Assembly (NCBI GenBank): GCA_035650495.1
Contig: DASRHK010000175.1
Location: 1 to 49,402, forward strand
DNA: 49,402 nucleotides
Reading direction: 5' to 3'
From: DASRHK01 sp035650495
GTDB lineage: Bacteria; Pseudomonadota; Gammaproteobacteria; Nevskiales; Nevskiaceae
Shown here in pieces: positions 9,846 through 17,497 of this stretch (within the stretch, counting starts at the first letter, position 1; each line of letters begins with the position of its first letter). The translations under genes and the position numbers were made by a program. The notes under the pieces are model-generated. The model saw nothing but the letters and a program-made list of their open reading frames with translations, was not told the DNA's origin and searched no databases.

Positions 9846-11654
9846 ATGAGCGACGGCGACACCGTCCGCCTGCGCGACCTCGCACGCGGCGTCGTGCGCC
9901 GGCTCCCCGACGCGTTCTCGATCCCGAAAGCCGCGCTCTCGCTGCTCCTGCTGCTGCGACCCGAGAGCCGCAACTCGATCGGCGCGTTCCTCGAGAAGCA
10001 GGCGAAGAAATACGGCGATCGTCCCGCGCTCGTCTTCGAGCATCGGCAATGGACCTATGCCGAGTTCAACGCGTGGGCGAATCGATTCGCCGCGATGCTG
10101 CGCAAGCAGGGCGTCGAGGCCGGCGATGCGGTCGGCGTGCTGTTCGAGAACCGTCCCGAAGTGCTCGCGTGCGTTGCCGGCGTCGTCAAGCTCGGCGCCA
10201 TCGCGGGCATGCTCAATCCGAATCAGCGCGGCGACGTGCTCGCGCACAGCATCGCGCTGACCAAGGCGAAGCTGATCGTCGTCGGCGAGGAGTGTCGCGC
10301 GGCGCTGGAGACCACGCCCTACGCGCCCGGGGCCAAGCAGGCGCTGAAGTGCATCTGGGATGGTGAGGGCGCCGCGCCCGAGGGCTATCTCAGCCTCAAG
10401 TCGCAGCTGCGCGGCAAGTCGTCGGCGAATCCGCCGGAGACCGCGGAGATCGTGCTGAAGTCGCCGGCGTTCTACATCTTCACCTCCGGCACCACCGGCA
10501 TGCCCAAAGCGTCGGTGATGACGCACTACCGATGGATGCGCGGCAACGCCGGCCTCGCGCAGATCGCGCTCGGCTTGAAGGACGACGATCGCTTCTACTG
10601 CTGCCTGCCGCTCTACCACAACAACGCGCTCACGGTGTCGTGGGGCGCGGCGGTCGGCTCGGGGGCGGCGCTGATCCTCGCGCGCAAGTTCAGCGCGTCG
10701 AAGTTCTGGGACGACATCCGCCGCTACGACGCGACCGCGTTCTGCTACATCGGCGAGCTGCTGCGCTATCTCCTCAATCGTCCGCTCTCGCGCGAGGACA
10801 AGAACCATCGCGTGCGGCTGATCATCGGCAACGGCTTGCGCCCGGAGATCTGGGACGCGTTCGTCGATCGCTTCGGCATCGACCAGGTCTACGAGTTCTA
10901 CGCGGCGAGCGAGAGCAACGTCGCCTTCGTCAACGGCTTCGGCCTGTCGAAGACGGCGGGCTTCTGCCCGATGTCGTATGCGGTGGTGAAGTTCGACGCG
11001 GAGACCGAGCAGCCGATCCGCGATCGCAAAGGCTTCATGCAGAAAGTGGAGAAGGGCGGCGTCGGCTTGCTCATCACCGAGATCACCGAGTCATCGCCGT
11101 TCGACGGTTACACCGACAAGCGCGCGAGCGAGAAGAAGCTGTTCCGCAGCGTGTTCGACAAGGACGACTGCTGGTTCAACACCGGCGACCTCGTGCGCGA
11201 CCAGGGCCTGCGCCACATCCAGTTCATCGATCGCGTCGGCGACACGTTCCGCTGGAAAGGCGAGAACGTCGCGACCACCGAAGTCGAAGCTGCGCTCAAT
11301 CGGCATCCGAGCGTCGAGCAGGCCGTCGTCTACGGCGTGCAGGTCCCCGGCGCCGACGGTCGTGCCGGCATGGCGGCGCTCACGTGGAAGGGCGAGTCGC
11401 TCGATGGCGTGGGGCTCGCGCGACATCTTGCGCAAGCGCTGCCGCCGTACGCGGTCCCGCTGTTCCTGCGCTTGCGCGCCGAGCAGGAGCTCACCGGCAC
11501 CTTCAAGTTCCGCAAGGTCGATCTGAAGAAGCAGGGGTTCGATCCGGGCGCAATCGCGGATCCCCTCTACGTGCTGCTCGATCGAAGCCGAGGCTACGAG
11601 CCGCTGACGGCGGAGATCAGTGCGCGCATCGCGCGCGGAGCGCTGCGTCTTTAG
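9846..11654 (+). CDS. Long-chain acyl-CoA synthetase (FadD6/FATP-like)
   Basis: 602 residues. The ATG at 9846 follows the carbonic anhydrase stop by one base. The AMP-binding signature FTSGTTGMPKA is at 212-222, the adenylate-contacting NTGDLV has Asp448, and DRVGDTFRWKGENV follows. The latter is characteristic of the FATP/very-long-chain branch (SLC27-like, FadD6) rather than classical FadD. It should activate a fatty or other hydrophobic carboxylic acid to its CoA ester using ATP, giving the substrate for the dehydrogenase/hydratase/thiolase set. It is the last gene of the plus-strand operon and meets the response regulator convergently across a GC hairpin at 11654-11674. Confidence 0.92.
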   Translation: MSDGDTVRLRDLARGVVRRLPDAFSIPKAALSLLLLLRPESRNSIGAFLEKQAKKYGDRPALVFEHRQWTYAEFNAWANRFAAMLRKQGVEAGDAVGVLFENRPEVLACVAGVVKLGAIAGMLNPNQRGDVLAHSIALTKAKLIVVGEECRAALETTPYAPGAKQALKCIWDGEGAAPEGYLSLKSQLRGKSSANPPETAEIVLKSPAFYIFTSGTTGMPKASVMTHYRWMRGNAGLAQIALGLKDDDRFYCCLPLYHNNALTVSWGAAVGSGAALILARKFSASKFWDDIRRYDATAFCYIGELLRYLLNRPLSREDKNHRVRLIIGNGLRPEIWDAFVDRFGIDQVYEFYAASESNVAFVNGFGLSKTAGFCPMSYAVVKFDAETEQPIRDRKGFMQKVEKGGVGLLITEITESSPFDGYTDKRASEKKLFRSVFDKDDCWFNTGDLVRDQGLRHIQFIDRVGDTFRWKGENVATTEVEAALNRHPSVEQAVVYGVQVPGADGRAGMAALTWKGESLDGVGLARHLAQALPPYAVPLFLRLRAEQELTGTFKFRKVDLKKQGFDPGAIADPLYVLLDRSRGYEPLTAEISARIARGALRL

Positions 11655-11674
11655 GCGCGCGCGCCATGCGCGCC
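11654..11674. terminator. GC hairpin between convergent genes
   Basis: GGCGCGC and GCGCGCC pair perfectly around a 7-base loop. There is no T-tract on either strand, so it is at best a weak or factor-assisted terminator. Confidence 0.3.
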
Positions 11675-11679
11675 GGGGT

Positions 11680-12063
11680 TCAGGGCGTGTTCGGGCAGAG
11701 CGCCGTGTTGCCGATCGCGTCGAGCACGTGATGTGGACGCTCGCGCACCTTGTACAGCACGCGCGTCGCGCCGGCTTCCACCGCGCCGAGGACGCGATTG
11801 CGCAGTCCCGATGCGGTGAACACGATGATCGGGATGCTGCGCAAGTGCGGCACCCGGCGGATCCTGCGCAGGAAGTGGATGCCGTTGGCGATCGGCATGT
11901 CGAGATCGAGCAGGATCACCTCGGGCTTGAAGTGCAGCACGGCCTGATAGCCCGCATCGCCATTGCTCGCCGTCTCCACTTCAAATTGCTTCGCGCGCAG
12001 CAAATTGCGGTAAGCGGCAGTGACGACCGGGTCGTCGTCGATCAACAGCACGCGCTTCTTCAT
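11680..12063 (-). CDS. Stand-alone response regulator receiver
   Basis: 127 residues and only a receiver domain. The acidic pocket is Asp9-Asp11 (LIDDDP), the phosphoacceptor is Asp53 (LLDLDMP), Thr is in IIVFTAS, and the conserved Lys is in VLYKVRERP. The usual KP pair is KV here. ATG 12063 (MKKRVLLIDDD) is preferred over the track-length start at 12108 because the fold begins there. No output domain and no adjacent kinase exist, so it must act by protein contact, like CheY or Spo0F. The receiver at 31876-32274 is a distant paralogue with a similar altered Lys loop. Confidence 0.88.
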   Translation of the reverse strand: MKKRVLLIDDDPVVTAAYRNLLRAKQFEVETASNGDAGYQAVLHFKPEVILLDLDMPIANGIHFLRRIRRVPHLRSIPIIVFTASGLRNRVLGAVEAGATRVLYKVRERPHHVLDAIGNTALCPNTP

Positions 12064-12150
12064 GGCCCTCGACTCTCGAGCCGACCTTATGCCATGCGAC
12101 GCTGGCACCCGCGCGCGACCAGTGTTTTTTTATCTCATGTGGAAACCCGC

Positions 12151-12183
12151 AAAAAAGGCCGGAGCTCACGCGCCGGCCTTTTC
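12151..12183 (-). terminator. Rho-independent terminator after the 12200 gene
   Basis: The stem AAGGCCGG/CCGGCCTT (12155-12162 with 12173-12180) has a 10-base loop and is followed on the minus strand by a TTTTTT run. It starts 17 bases after the stop of the 12200-12640 gene and separates it from the receiver gene downstream. Confidence 0.88.
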
Positions 12184-12199
12184 TGTGACGCAGTGCCTG

Positions 12200-12640
12200 T
12201 TATTTCAGGATCAGCTCCTGCACCGGCTCCGAGCCGAGCACGTCGCGCATCGAGCCGCGATCGGCGTAACCCTTGTCGGCCGCCTTCAGGCTGCCCTCGA
12301 CCTTGACTGCAATGGCGTCGAACTCCGCGGTCTTGTCGAGCGTTGCCCAGTTCGGCGAAGTCACAGTGAGGATGACGTTCGCGTCGCTCGGGCTGCGCGG
12401 CTCGACCGAGTAGATGTGGTACTCGGTGATCAGCCCCGCCTTCTTCTCGGCTTCGTGCTCCGCGCGCCACGTGCCCTTCAGGTAATTCATGTACTCCATC
12501 ATCTTGCCGTCCTTGACGCGGATGAACGACACGCTGGTCACCGGACCTTCGGTGAACGGCTTCTCATCGGCGCCGGCGGCCTGGGCGACGCCGGAGATGG
12601 ACACGAGCGCGAAAGACAATGCAGCGACCTGCTTGTTCAT
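12200..12640 (-). CDS. Periplasmic protein, dimeric alpha-beta barrel-like
   Basis: 146 residues. GAGGGG precedes the ATG. A signal peptide ends at AQA (MNKQVAALSFALVSISGVAQA). The mature part starts with strands typical of a small ferredoxin-like or NIPSNAP-like barrel (TSVSFIRVKDGKMMEYMNYL, then a charged helix, then TEYHIYSVE). I do not recognise a named family, and no catalytic residues stand out. It is a single-gene unit with its own terminator. A 180-base GC-rich region upstream separates it from the divergent SRPBCC gene and should hold both promoters, but I cannot assign them. Confidence 0.7.
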   Translation of the reverse strand: MNKQVAALSFALVSISGVAQAAGADEKPFTEGPVTSVSFIRVKDGKMMEYMNYLKGTWRAEHEAEKKAGLITEYHIYSVEPRSPSDANVILTVTSPNWATLDKTAEFDAIAVKVEGSLKAADKGYADRGSMRDVLGSEPVQELILK

Positions 12641-12822
12641 GACGGGACCCCTCGGTTGTTCTTGGTGGCGCCGGCCTGTCGCGCACCGGCCGGCGCATCT
12701 GGCGCCCGTGGGCGTCGGGCGTCAATGAGATAAAACCTACTGCCTATCGATTGACCCCTGCGACCGGCGCCGGGGACCCCCCGGCCAAGGCGCTGGCGGT
12801 GGGCACGTGACACTCTTCCCCC

Positions 12823-13302
12823 ATGAACGTCGACATCGCCATCGCCCGCAGCATCGACATCGATGCACCCCGGTCCCGCCTCGGCAAGCTGTTCGCCGAC
12901 CTCGAAGCTACCATCCGCCGCTTTCCCAAGCTCAAGCGCCTGAAAAAGCTCGGAGAGAACCAGTATCTCTGGGAGATGGCGACCATCGGCTCGCGGCTGG
13001 CCAACATCGCGCACGAAGTCAGCTATGGCGCGCACTACACGGTCGATCCCAAGACCGGCAGCGTGCGCTGGAAGCCGATCCCGGAGAAGGGGAACGCCGC
13101 CATCGAAGGCGAATTCCGGCTCGAGGACCTTGGCGCCAGGACGCGGCTGCATTTCCGCGTCGGTGGCCGCCTACGCGACGTGCCGGTGCCGCTGCTCTAT
13201 CGTGTCGTCGCACCGGCGTTCATCCAGGGCAAGTTCACGCGCCTGGTGGATGTGTTCCTCGAGCGCACCGCAGAGGCGGCGAAAGAGGAGGCGACGGCTT
13301 GA
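12823..13302 (+). CDS. SRPBCC (START-like) family protein
   Basis: 159 residues. The pattern fits the SRPBCC/polyketide-cyclase-like fold: an opening strand with IDIDAPRSRLGKLFADLE, then alternating beta strands (YLWEMATIGS, SYGAHYTVD, GSVRWKPIP, IEGEFRLED, TRLHFRVGG) and a long C-terminal helix (FIQGKFTRLVDVFLERT). These proteins bind hydrophobic ligands in a central cavity. Its stop TGA overlaps the start codon of the next gene, an acyl-CoA dehydrogenase, so an accessory lipid- or acyl-binding role in that pathway is likely but inferred. Confidence 0.75.
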   Translation: MNVDIAIARSIDIDAPRSRLGKLFADLEATIRRFPKLKRLKKLGENQYLWEMATIGSRLANIAHEVSYGAHYTVDPKTGSVRWKPIPEKGNAAIEGEFRLEDLGARTRLHFRVGGRLRDVPVPLLYRVVAPAFIQGKFTRLVDVFLERTAEAAKEEATA

Positions 13303-14609
13303 GACAGCAGATCATGGGCTACGGGCTGCGCGGGCTGACGCGGCTCGCCAACAATCCACTGCTCGATCGGTTCGGGCTGCGCAAGCGCGTCGAGCAGCTC
13401 GTCGCGCGCTCGGTGCAAGCGGGCTTCAGCGCCGGCGGCGCTGCGGCGCGCACGTTCTCGAAGACGCAGAAACTGCTGAAGCCGGCGCGACCGGCAACGG
13501 CGCGCGCGGGCGACAGCTTCAATCTCACGCCAACCGAAGAGCAGCAGATGCTGCGCGAAGCGGTGCAGGCGTTCGCGTCGGAGCAGCTGCGCGGCGCTGC
13601 GGCAGCAGCCGACACCGCCGCCGAAGCCCCCGATGCGCTCTTCAAGCAGAGCAACGAGCTCGGCATCGCGCAGCTCGCGATCCCGGAAGCGCTCGGCGGC
13701 ACCGGCGGCGAGCGCTCGGCGATCACGGCCGCCCTCGTCACCGAAGCGATGGCGCAAGGCGACATGAGTCTCGCGGTCGCATGCCTCGCGCCGACCGCCG
13801 TGAGCACCGCACTGGTGCTGTGGGGCGACGAAGACCAGCAGGCGACCTATCTGCCGGCCTTCGCCGGCGAGAATCCACCGGCCGCCGCGCTCGCGATCAG
13901 CGAGCCGCGCATCCTGTTCGACCCGTTCGCGCTCGAGACCAAGGCGCGCAGGAACGGCGAGAGCTATGTGATCGAGGGCGTGAAGACGCTGGTGCCGCGC
14001 GCGAAAGTCGCGGAGCTGTTCATCGTCGCGGCGGAGCTCGAGGGCAAAGGTCCGGCGCTCTTCATCGTCGAAGCCAAGACCGCGGGCATCGCGATCGAAG
14101 CGGAGCCCGCGATGGGCTTGCGCGCTGCGTCGACGGCTCGCGTCCGCTTCGCGAACGTCACGGTGCCGGCGAGCGCGCTGATCGCCGACGGTGACGCCGC
14201 GATCTACACCGAGTGCATCCACCTCGCGCGCCTGGGCTGGTGCTCGCTCGCGGTCGGCGGTGCGCAAGCCGTGCTGGATTACGTGATTCCCTACGTGAAC
14301 GACCGCGTCGCCTTCGGCGAGCCGATCTCGCATCGGCAGTCGGTCGCGTTCGCGGTCGCGAACATGGGCATCGAGCTCGACGCGATGCGCCTGCTCACCT
14401 GGCGCGCCGCGAGTCGCGCCGAGCACGGCAAGGACTTTGCGCAGCACGCGGCGCTCGCGCGACGGCTGTGCGTCGACAAGGGCATGCAGATCGGCAACGA
14501 CGGCGTGCAGCTGCTCGGTGGCCACGGCTTCATCAAGGAGCATCCGGTCGAGCGCTGGTATCGCGATCTGCGCGCGGTGGGCGTCATGGAAGGAGTGCTG
14601 CTCGTATGA
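13299..14609 (+). CDS. Acyl-CoA dehydrogenase with N-terminal extension
   Basis: 436 residues from TTG at 13299, which overlaps the previous stop (TTGA) and has GAGGAGG 7 bases upstream; the next in-frame ATG (13314) has much poorer spacing. About 75 residues, basic and helical (GLRKRVEQLVARS), precede the dehydrogenase domain that begins at FNLTPTEEQQMLREAV. The C-terminus ends abruptly at LRAVGVMEGVLLV, right after the MEGV that corresponds to the catalytic YEGT, so Glu is kept but the last helix is missing compared with the family. The next dehydrogenase overlaps it by 4 bases. The two may form a heteromeric enzyme; the substrate is unknown. Confidence 0.88.
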   Translation: MRQQIMGYGLRGLTRLANNPLLDRFGLRKRVEQLVARSVQAGFSAGGAAARTFSKTQKLLKPARPATARAGDSFNLTPTEEQQMLREAVQAFASEQLRGAAAAADTAAEAPDALFKQSNELGIAQLAIPEALGGTGGERSAITAALVTEAMAQGDMSLAVACLAPTAVSTALVLWGDEDQQATYLPAFAGENPPAAALAISEPRILFDPFALETKARRNGESYVIEGVKTLVPRAKVAELFIVAAELEGKGPALFIVEAKTAGIAIEAEPAMGLRAASTARVRFANVTVPASALIADGDAAIYTECIHLARLGWCSLAVGGAQAVLDYVIPYVNDRVAFGEPISHRQSVAFAVANMGIELDAMRLLTWRAASRAEHGKDFAQHAALARRLCVDKGMQIGNDGVQLLGGHGFIKEHPVERWYRDLRAVGVMEGVLLV

Positions 14610-15826
14610 TCAATCTCGAAGTCCCGAAGAAATTCCGCGGGCTCGTCGATCAGGCGCAGCAAGTCGCGCGGAACGTGTTCCGCCCGATCTCGCGCAAGTA
14701 CGATCGCGGTGAGCATCAGTATCCGAAGGAGCTCGACATGCTCGCCGCCGTGCTCGAAGGCACCAGCGCCGCGGGCTCGACGCACGGCGCCGGCGCTGCG
14801 GGTGTGCGCCGCGACGCGACCGGCGACGACGGCAATCGCAACGGCGCGAACATGGCCACCGTGCTCGGCACGATGGAGCTGTGCTGGGGCGACGTCGGCT
14901 TGCTCCTGTCGATCCCGCGACAAGGTCTCGGCAATTCCGCGATCGCGTCGGTCGCCACCGAAGAGCAGCTCGCGCGCTTCAAGGGCCGCTGGGCCGCGAT
15001 GGCGATCACCGAGCCGCACACCGGCTCCGATTCCGCCGCGATCCGCGCGACCGCGCGGCTCGACGGCGATCACTACGTGCTGAACGGCGACAAGATCTTC
15101 GTCACCGCCGGCGAGCGCGCCGAGCTCGTGGTCGTCTGGGCGACGCTCGACAAGAACGCCGGTCGCGCCGCGATCAAGTCGTTCGTCGTCGAGAAAGGCA
15201 CGCCGGGGTTCGAGCTCGTGCGCCTCGAGCACAAGCTCGGCATCCGCTCTTCCGACACCGCGCAATTCGCGCTGCGCGATTGCCGGGTGCCGAAGGAGAA
15301 CCTGCTTGGCTCCGCTGACGTGAAAGCCGACAAGGGCTTCGCCGGCGTGATGCAGACGTTCGACAACACGCGACCGCTCGTCGCAGCGATGGGCGTAGGC
15401 CTGGCGCGCGCGTGCCTCGACGAGACGCGCAAGGTTTTCGAGGAAGCCGGCATCGCGATCGACTACGACAAGCCCGCGATGGCGCAGTCCGCAGCTGCCG
15501 CAGCGTTCATCGGCATGGAAGCGGATTACGAAGCCGCGCGCCTGCTGACGCTGCAGGCCGCATGGATGGCCGACAACCGCAAGCCGAACTCGCTGCAGGC
15601 GTCGATGGCGAAGGCGAAAGCCGGCCGCACCTGCGTCGACATCGCGCTCAAGTGCGTCGAGCTCTGCGGCAGCATCGGCTACGCGGAAGGCAGCGAGCGC
15701 ATCGGGCTCCTCGAGAAATGGGCGCGCGACGCCAAGATCCTCGACATCTTCGAAGGCACCCAGCAGATCCAGCTCTTGATCGTCGCCCGGCGATTGCTGG
15801 GCAAGAACTCGTCGGAGCTCAAGTAG
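14606..15826 (+). CDS. Acyl-CoA dehydrogenase
   Basis: 406 residues from ATG 14606, overlapping the preceding stop (ATGA). All family landmarks are present: AITEPHTGSDSAAI flavin/substrate loop, NGDKIFVTAGE, and LDIFEGTQQIQLL with the catalytic Glu of the FEGT motif. An N-terminal helical part (VPKKFRGLVDQAQQVARNVFRP) precedes a glycine-rich loop around residues 50-80 (GSTHGAGAAGVRRD) that is longer than usual. It is translationally coupled to the dehydrogenase at 13299, which suggests joint assembly or successive use. Expected reaction: FAD-dependent formation of a 2-enoyl-CoA, with electrons passed to ETF. Confidence 0.92.
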   Translation: MINLEVPKKFRGLVDQAQQVARNVFRPISRKYDRGEHQYPKELDMLAAVLEGTSAAGSTHGAGAAGVRRDATGDDGNRNGANMATVLGTMELCWGDVGLLLSIPRQGLGNSAIASVATEEQLARFKGRWAAMAITEPHTGSDSAAIRATARLDGDHYVLNGDKIFVTAGERAELVVVWATLDKNAGRAAIKSFVVEKGTPGFELVRLEHKLGIRSSDTAQFALRDCRVPKENLLGSADVKADKGFAGVMQTFDNTRPLVAAMGVGLARACLDETRKVFEEAGIAIDYDKPAMAQSAAAAAFIGMEADYEAARLLTLQAAWMADNRKPNSLQASMAKAKAGRTCVDIALKCVELCGSIGYAEGSERIGLLEKWARDAKILDIFEGTQQIQLLIVARRLLGKNSSELK

Positions 15827-15840
15827 TCCGGAGAAGTCCA

Positions 15841-16698
15841 ATGGGTATGAACGAGCACATCTCGCCAGTCCCCGTGCAGCAGCGCGACATCCACTTCGAT
15901 GTCACCGGCCTGACGCCGTCGACGTGGCACCCGCGCGGCACGCACGTCAGCCACTGGTTCAACGCGATGTCGATCTTCTTCCCCGAAGGCGAGAAGATGT
16001 TCATCGACAGCGTTCGCAAGCACAAGCACAAGATCACCGATCCCAAGCTCGCGGAGGACGTGAAGGGCTTCATCGGCCAGGAGGCGATGCACGGTCGCGA
16101 GCATCGCGTCTACAACGAGTGGCTCGCGCAGCACGGCTATCCGGTGCAGCGGCTCGAGAGCCGCGTGATCAAGCTGATCGGCATCACCCAGAAATACCTG
16201 CCGCGCGCGAACCAGCTCGCGGTGACGCTCGCGCTCGAGCACCTCACGGCGATCATGGCGGACAACCTGCTCGGCGATCCGCGCGTGCTGGAGAACACCG
16301 ATCCGCGCATCGCCTCGCTGTGGCGCTGGCACGCGATCGAGGAGACCGAGCACAAGGCGGTCGCGTACGACGTCTATCGCGCCGCGTACGGCAGCGGCTT
16401 CTTCTCGTATCTGCGCCGCGTCTTCACGTTCCTGTTCACCAGCATGGACTTCTGGCTGCAGGTGATGATCACGCACTGGGCGCTGCTCAAGCGCGACGGC
16501 AAGCGGTCCGACTTGCGCGGCTGGTGGGAGCTGTTCAAGGCGCTGTGGATCAACCCGGGCTCGATGCGGGCGGTGTTCCTGCCGTGGCTTTCCTACTTCC
16601 GGCCTGGCTTCCATCCGTGGCAGCACGACAACCGGCAATTCGTCGAGCGCTGGAAGCTCGCCTACGCGCAGACGGGATCACCGCCCGCCGTCATTTAG
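15841..16698 (+). CDS. PF10118-type putative metal-dependent hydrolase
   Basis: 285 residues with GGAGAAG before the ATG and 14 bases after the dehydrogenase stop. The sequence has a ferritin-like di-metal pattern: IGQEAMHGREHR, LALEHLTA and AIEETEHKAVAYD, that is two ExxH pairs plus further Glu, on four long helices. The C-terminal third is aromatic and amphipathic (FFSYLRRVFTFLFTSMDFWLQ), possibly membrane-associated. PF10118 members are called predicted metal-dependent hydrolases, but their chemistry is not firmly known and a di-iron oxidase is equally compatible with the ligands. It belongs to the same operon as the two dehydrogenases. Confidence 0.8.
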   Translation: MGMNEHISPVPVQQRDIHFDVTGLTPSTWHPRGTHVSHWFNAMSIFFPEGEKMFIDSVRKHKHKITDPKLAEDVKGFIGQEAMHGREHRVYNEWLAQHGYPVQRLESRVIKLIGITQKYLPRANQLAVTLALEHLTAIMADNLLGDPRVLENTDPRIASLWRWHAIEETEHKAVAYDVYRAAYGSGFFSYLRRVFTFLFTSMDFWLQVMITHWALLKRDGKRSDLRGWWELFKALWINPGSMRAVFLPWLSYFRPGFHPWQHDNRQFVERWKLAYAQTGSPPAVI

Positions 16699-16730
16699 TG
16701 AATTCTTAAGACTCGCTTGCGAAACATTTA

Positions 16731-16754
16731 GGAACGCGCCGCCGGCGCGATTCC
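16731..16754. promoter_or_regulatory. Dyad upstream of the hemerythrin gene
   Basis: GGAACGCGCC and GGCGCGATTCC are near-perfect inverted repeats around GCC, about 40 bases before the ATG at 16796. It could be an operator or leader hairpin. It implies that the hemerythrin gene has its own control. Confidence 0.35.
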
Positions 16755-16795
16755 TAGACTGCTCCCGTCAGTTGTCACCTTCCACGGAGCCAGTC

Positions 16796-17497
16796 ATGCA
16801 AGTCACGAGTCCCGCCGCCCCGCGTCACGACATTTACGCCGGCATCCACAAGGCGCTGCGCGCATTCATGACCGATACGCTCGGCCGCGTCGGCTGGATG
16901 GACGCGCTCGACCCGGTCGATCTCGCCGAGACGCTGTCGCAGGTGAAGAGCCTGCTGGAGATCTGCGCCGGCCACCTGCAGCACGAGAACGACTTCATCC
17001 ATCGCGCGATGGAAGCGCGACGTCCGGGCACCGCCGCGCGCATCGCCGGCGAGCACGTCGATCACGAGCAGCACATCGCGGCGCTGCGCACGGCGGTGAG
17101 CGCAGTCGAGCGCGCGTCAGCGGCAGAGCGGCCGCGTCTCGCGCACGATCTCTATCGCGCGCTGGCCCGGTTCATCGCCGACAACTTCGAGCACATGGAG
17201 TACGAGGAGACCGAGCACAACGCGGTGCTGTGGTCGGCCTACAGCGACGCCGAGATCGCGCAGATCGAGCAGAACCTGGTGCGCTCGCTGCCGCCGGACG
17301 AGACGATGACGGTGTGGCGCTGGATGATCCCGTACAAGAACCACGCCGAGCGGGTCGCGATGCTCTCCGGGATGCGGCAGTTCGCGCCGCGCCACGTGTT
17401 CGAGGGCGCGCTGGCGCTCGCGCGCTCGCATCTCTCCGATCGCGATTGGGCCAAGCTCGCGACCGCGCTCGAGCTGACCGTGGCGAAGGCGGCCTGA
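16796..17497 (+). CDS. Hemerythrin-like protein
   Basis: 233 residues from ATG 16796, with GGAG upstream. The first 150 residues form a hemerythrin-like four-helix bundle with iron-ligand candidates His18 (GIHKALR), HLQHENDF, EHVDHEQH and NFEHMEYEETEH. An unassigned C-terminal helical part of about 80 residues (YKNHAERVAMLSGMRQFAPRHVF) extends it. Hemerythrin-like proteins bind O2 or NO, or store or sense iron; nothing here decides which. Its stop TGA is directly followed by the stop of the convergent gene (TGATCA at 17495-17500), so there is no space for a terminator between them. Confidence 0.85.
   Translation: MQVTSPAAPRHDIYAGIHKALRAFMTDTLGRVGWMDALDPVDLAETLSQVKSLLEICAGHLQHENDFIHRAMEARRPGTAARIAGEHVDHEQHIAALRTAVSAVERASAAERPRLAHDLYRALARFIADNFEHMEYEETEHNAVLWSAYSDAEIAQIEQNLVRSLPPDETMTVWRWMIPYKNHAERVAMLSGMRQFAPRHVFEGALALARSHLSDRDWAKLATALELTVAKAA

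Noticed and set aside
12742..12822. Promoter with TTGACC at about 12750
   Set aside because: No convincing -10 box at the right distance; the GC-rich palindrome nearby may be chance.
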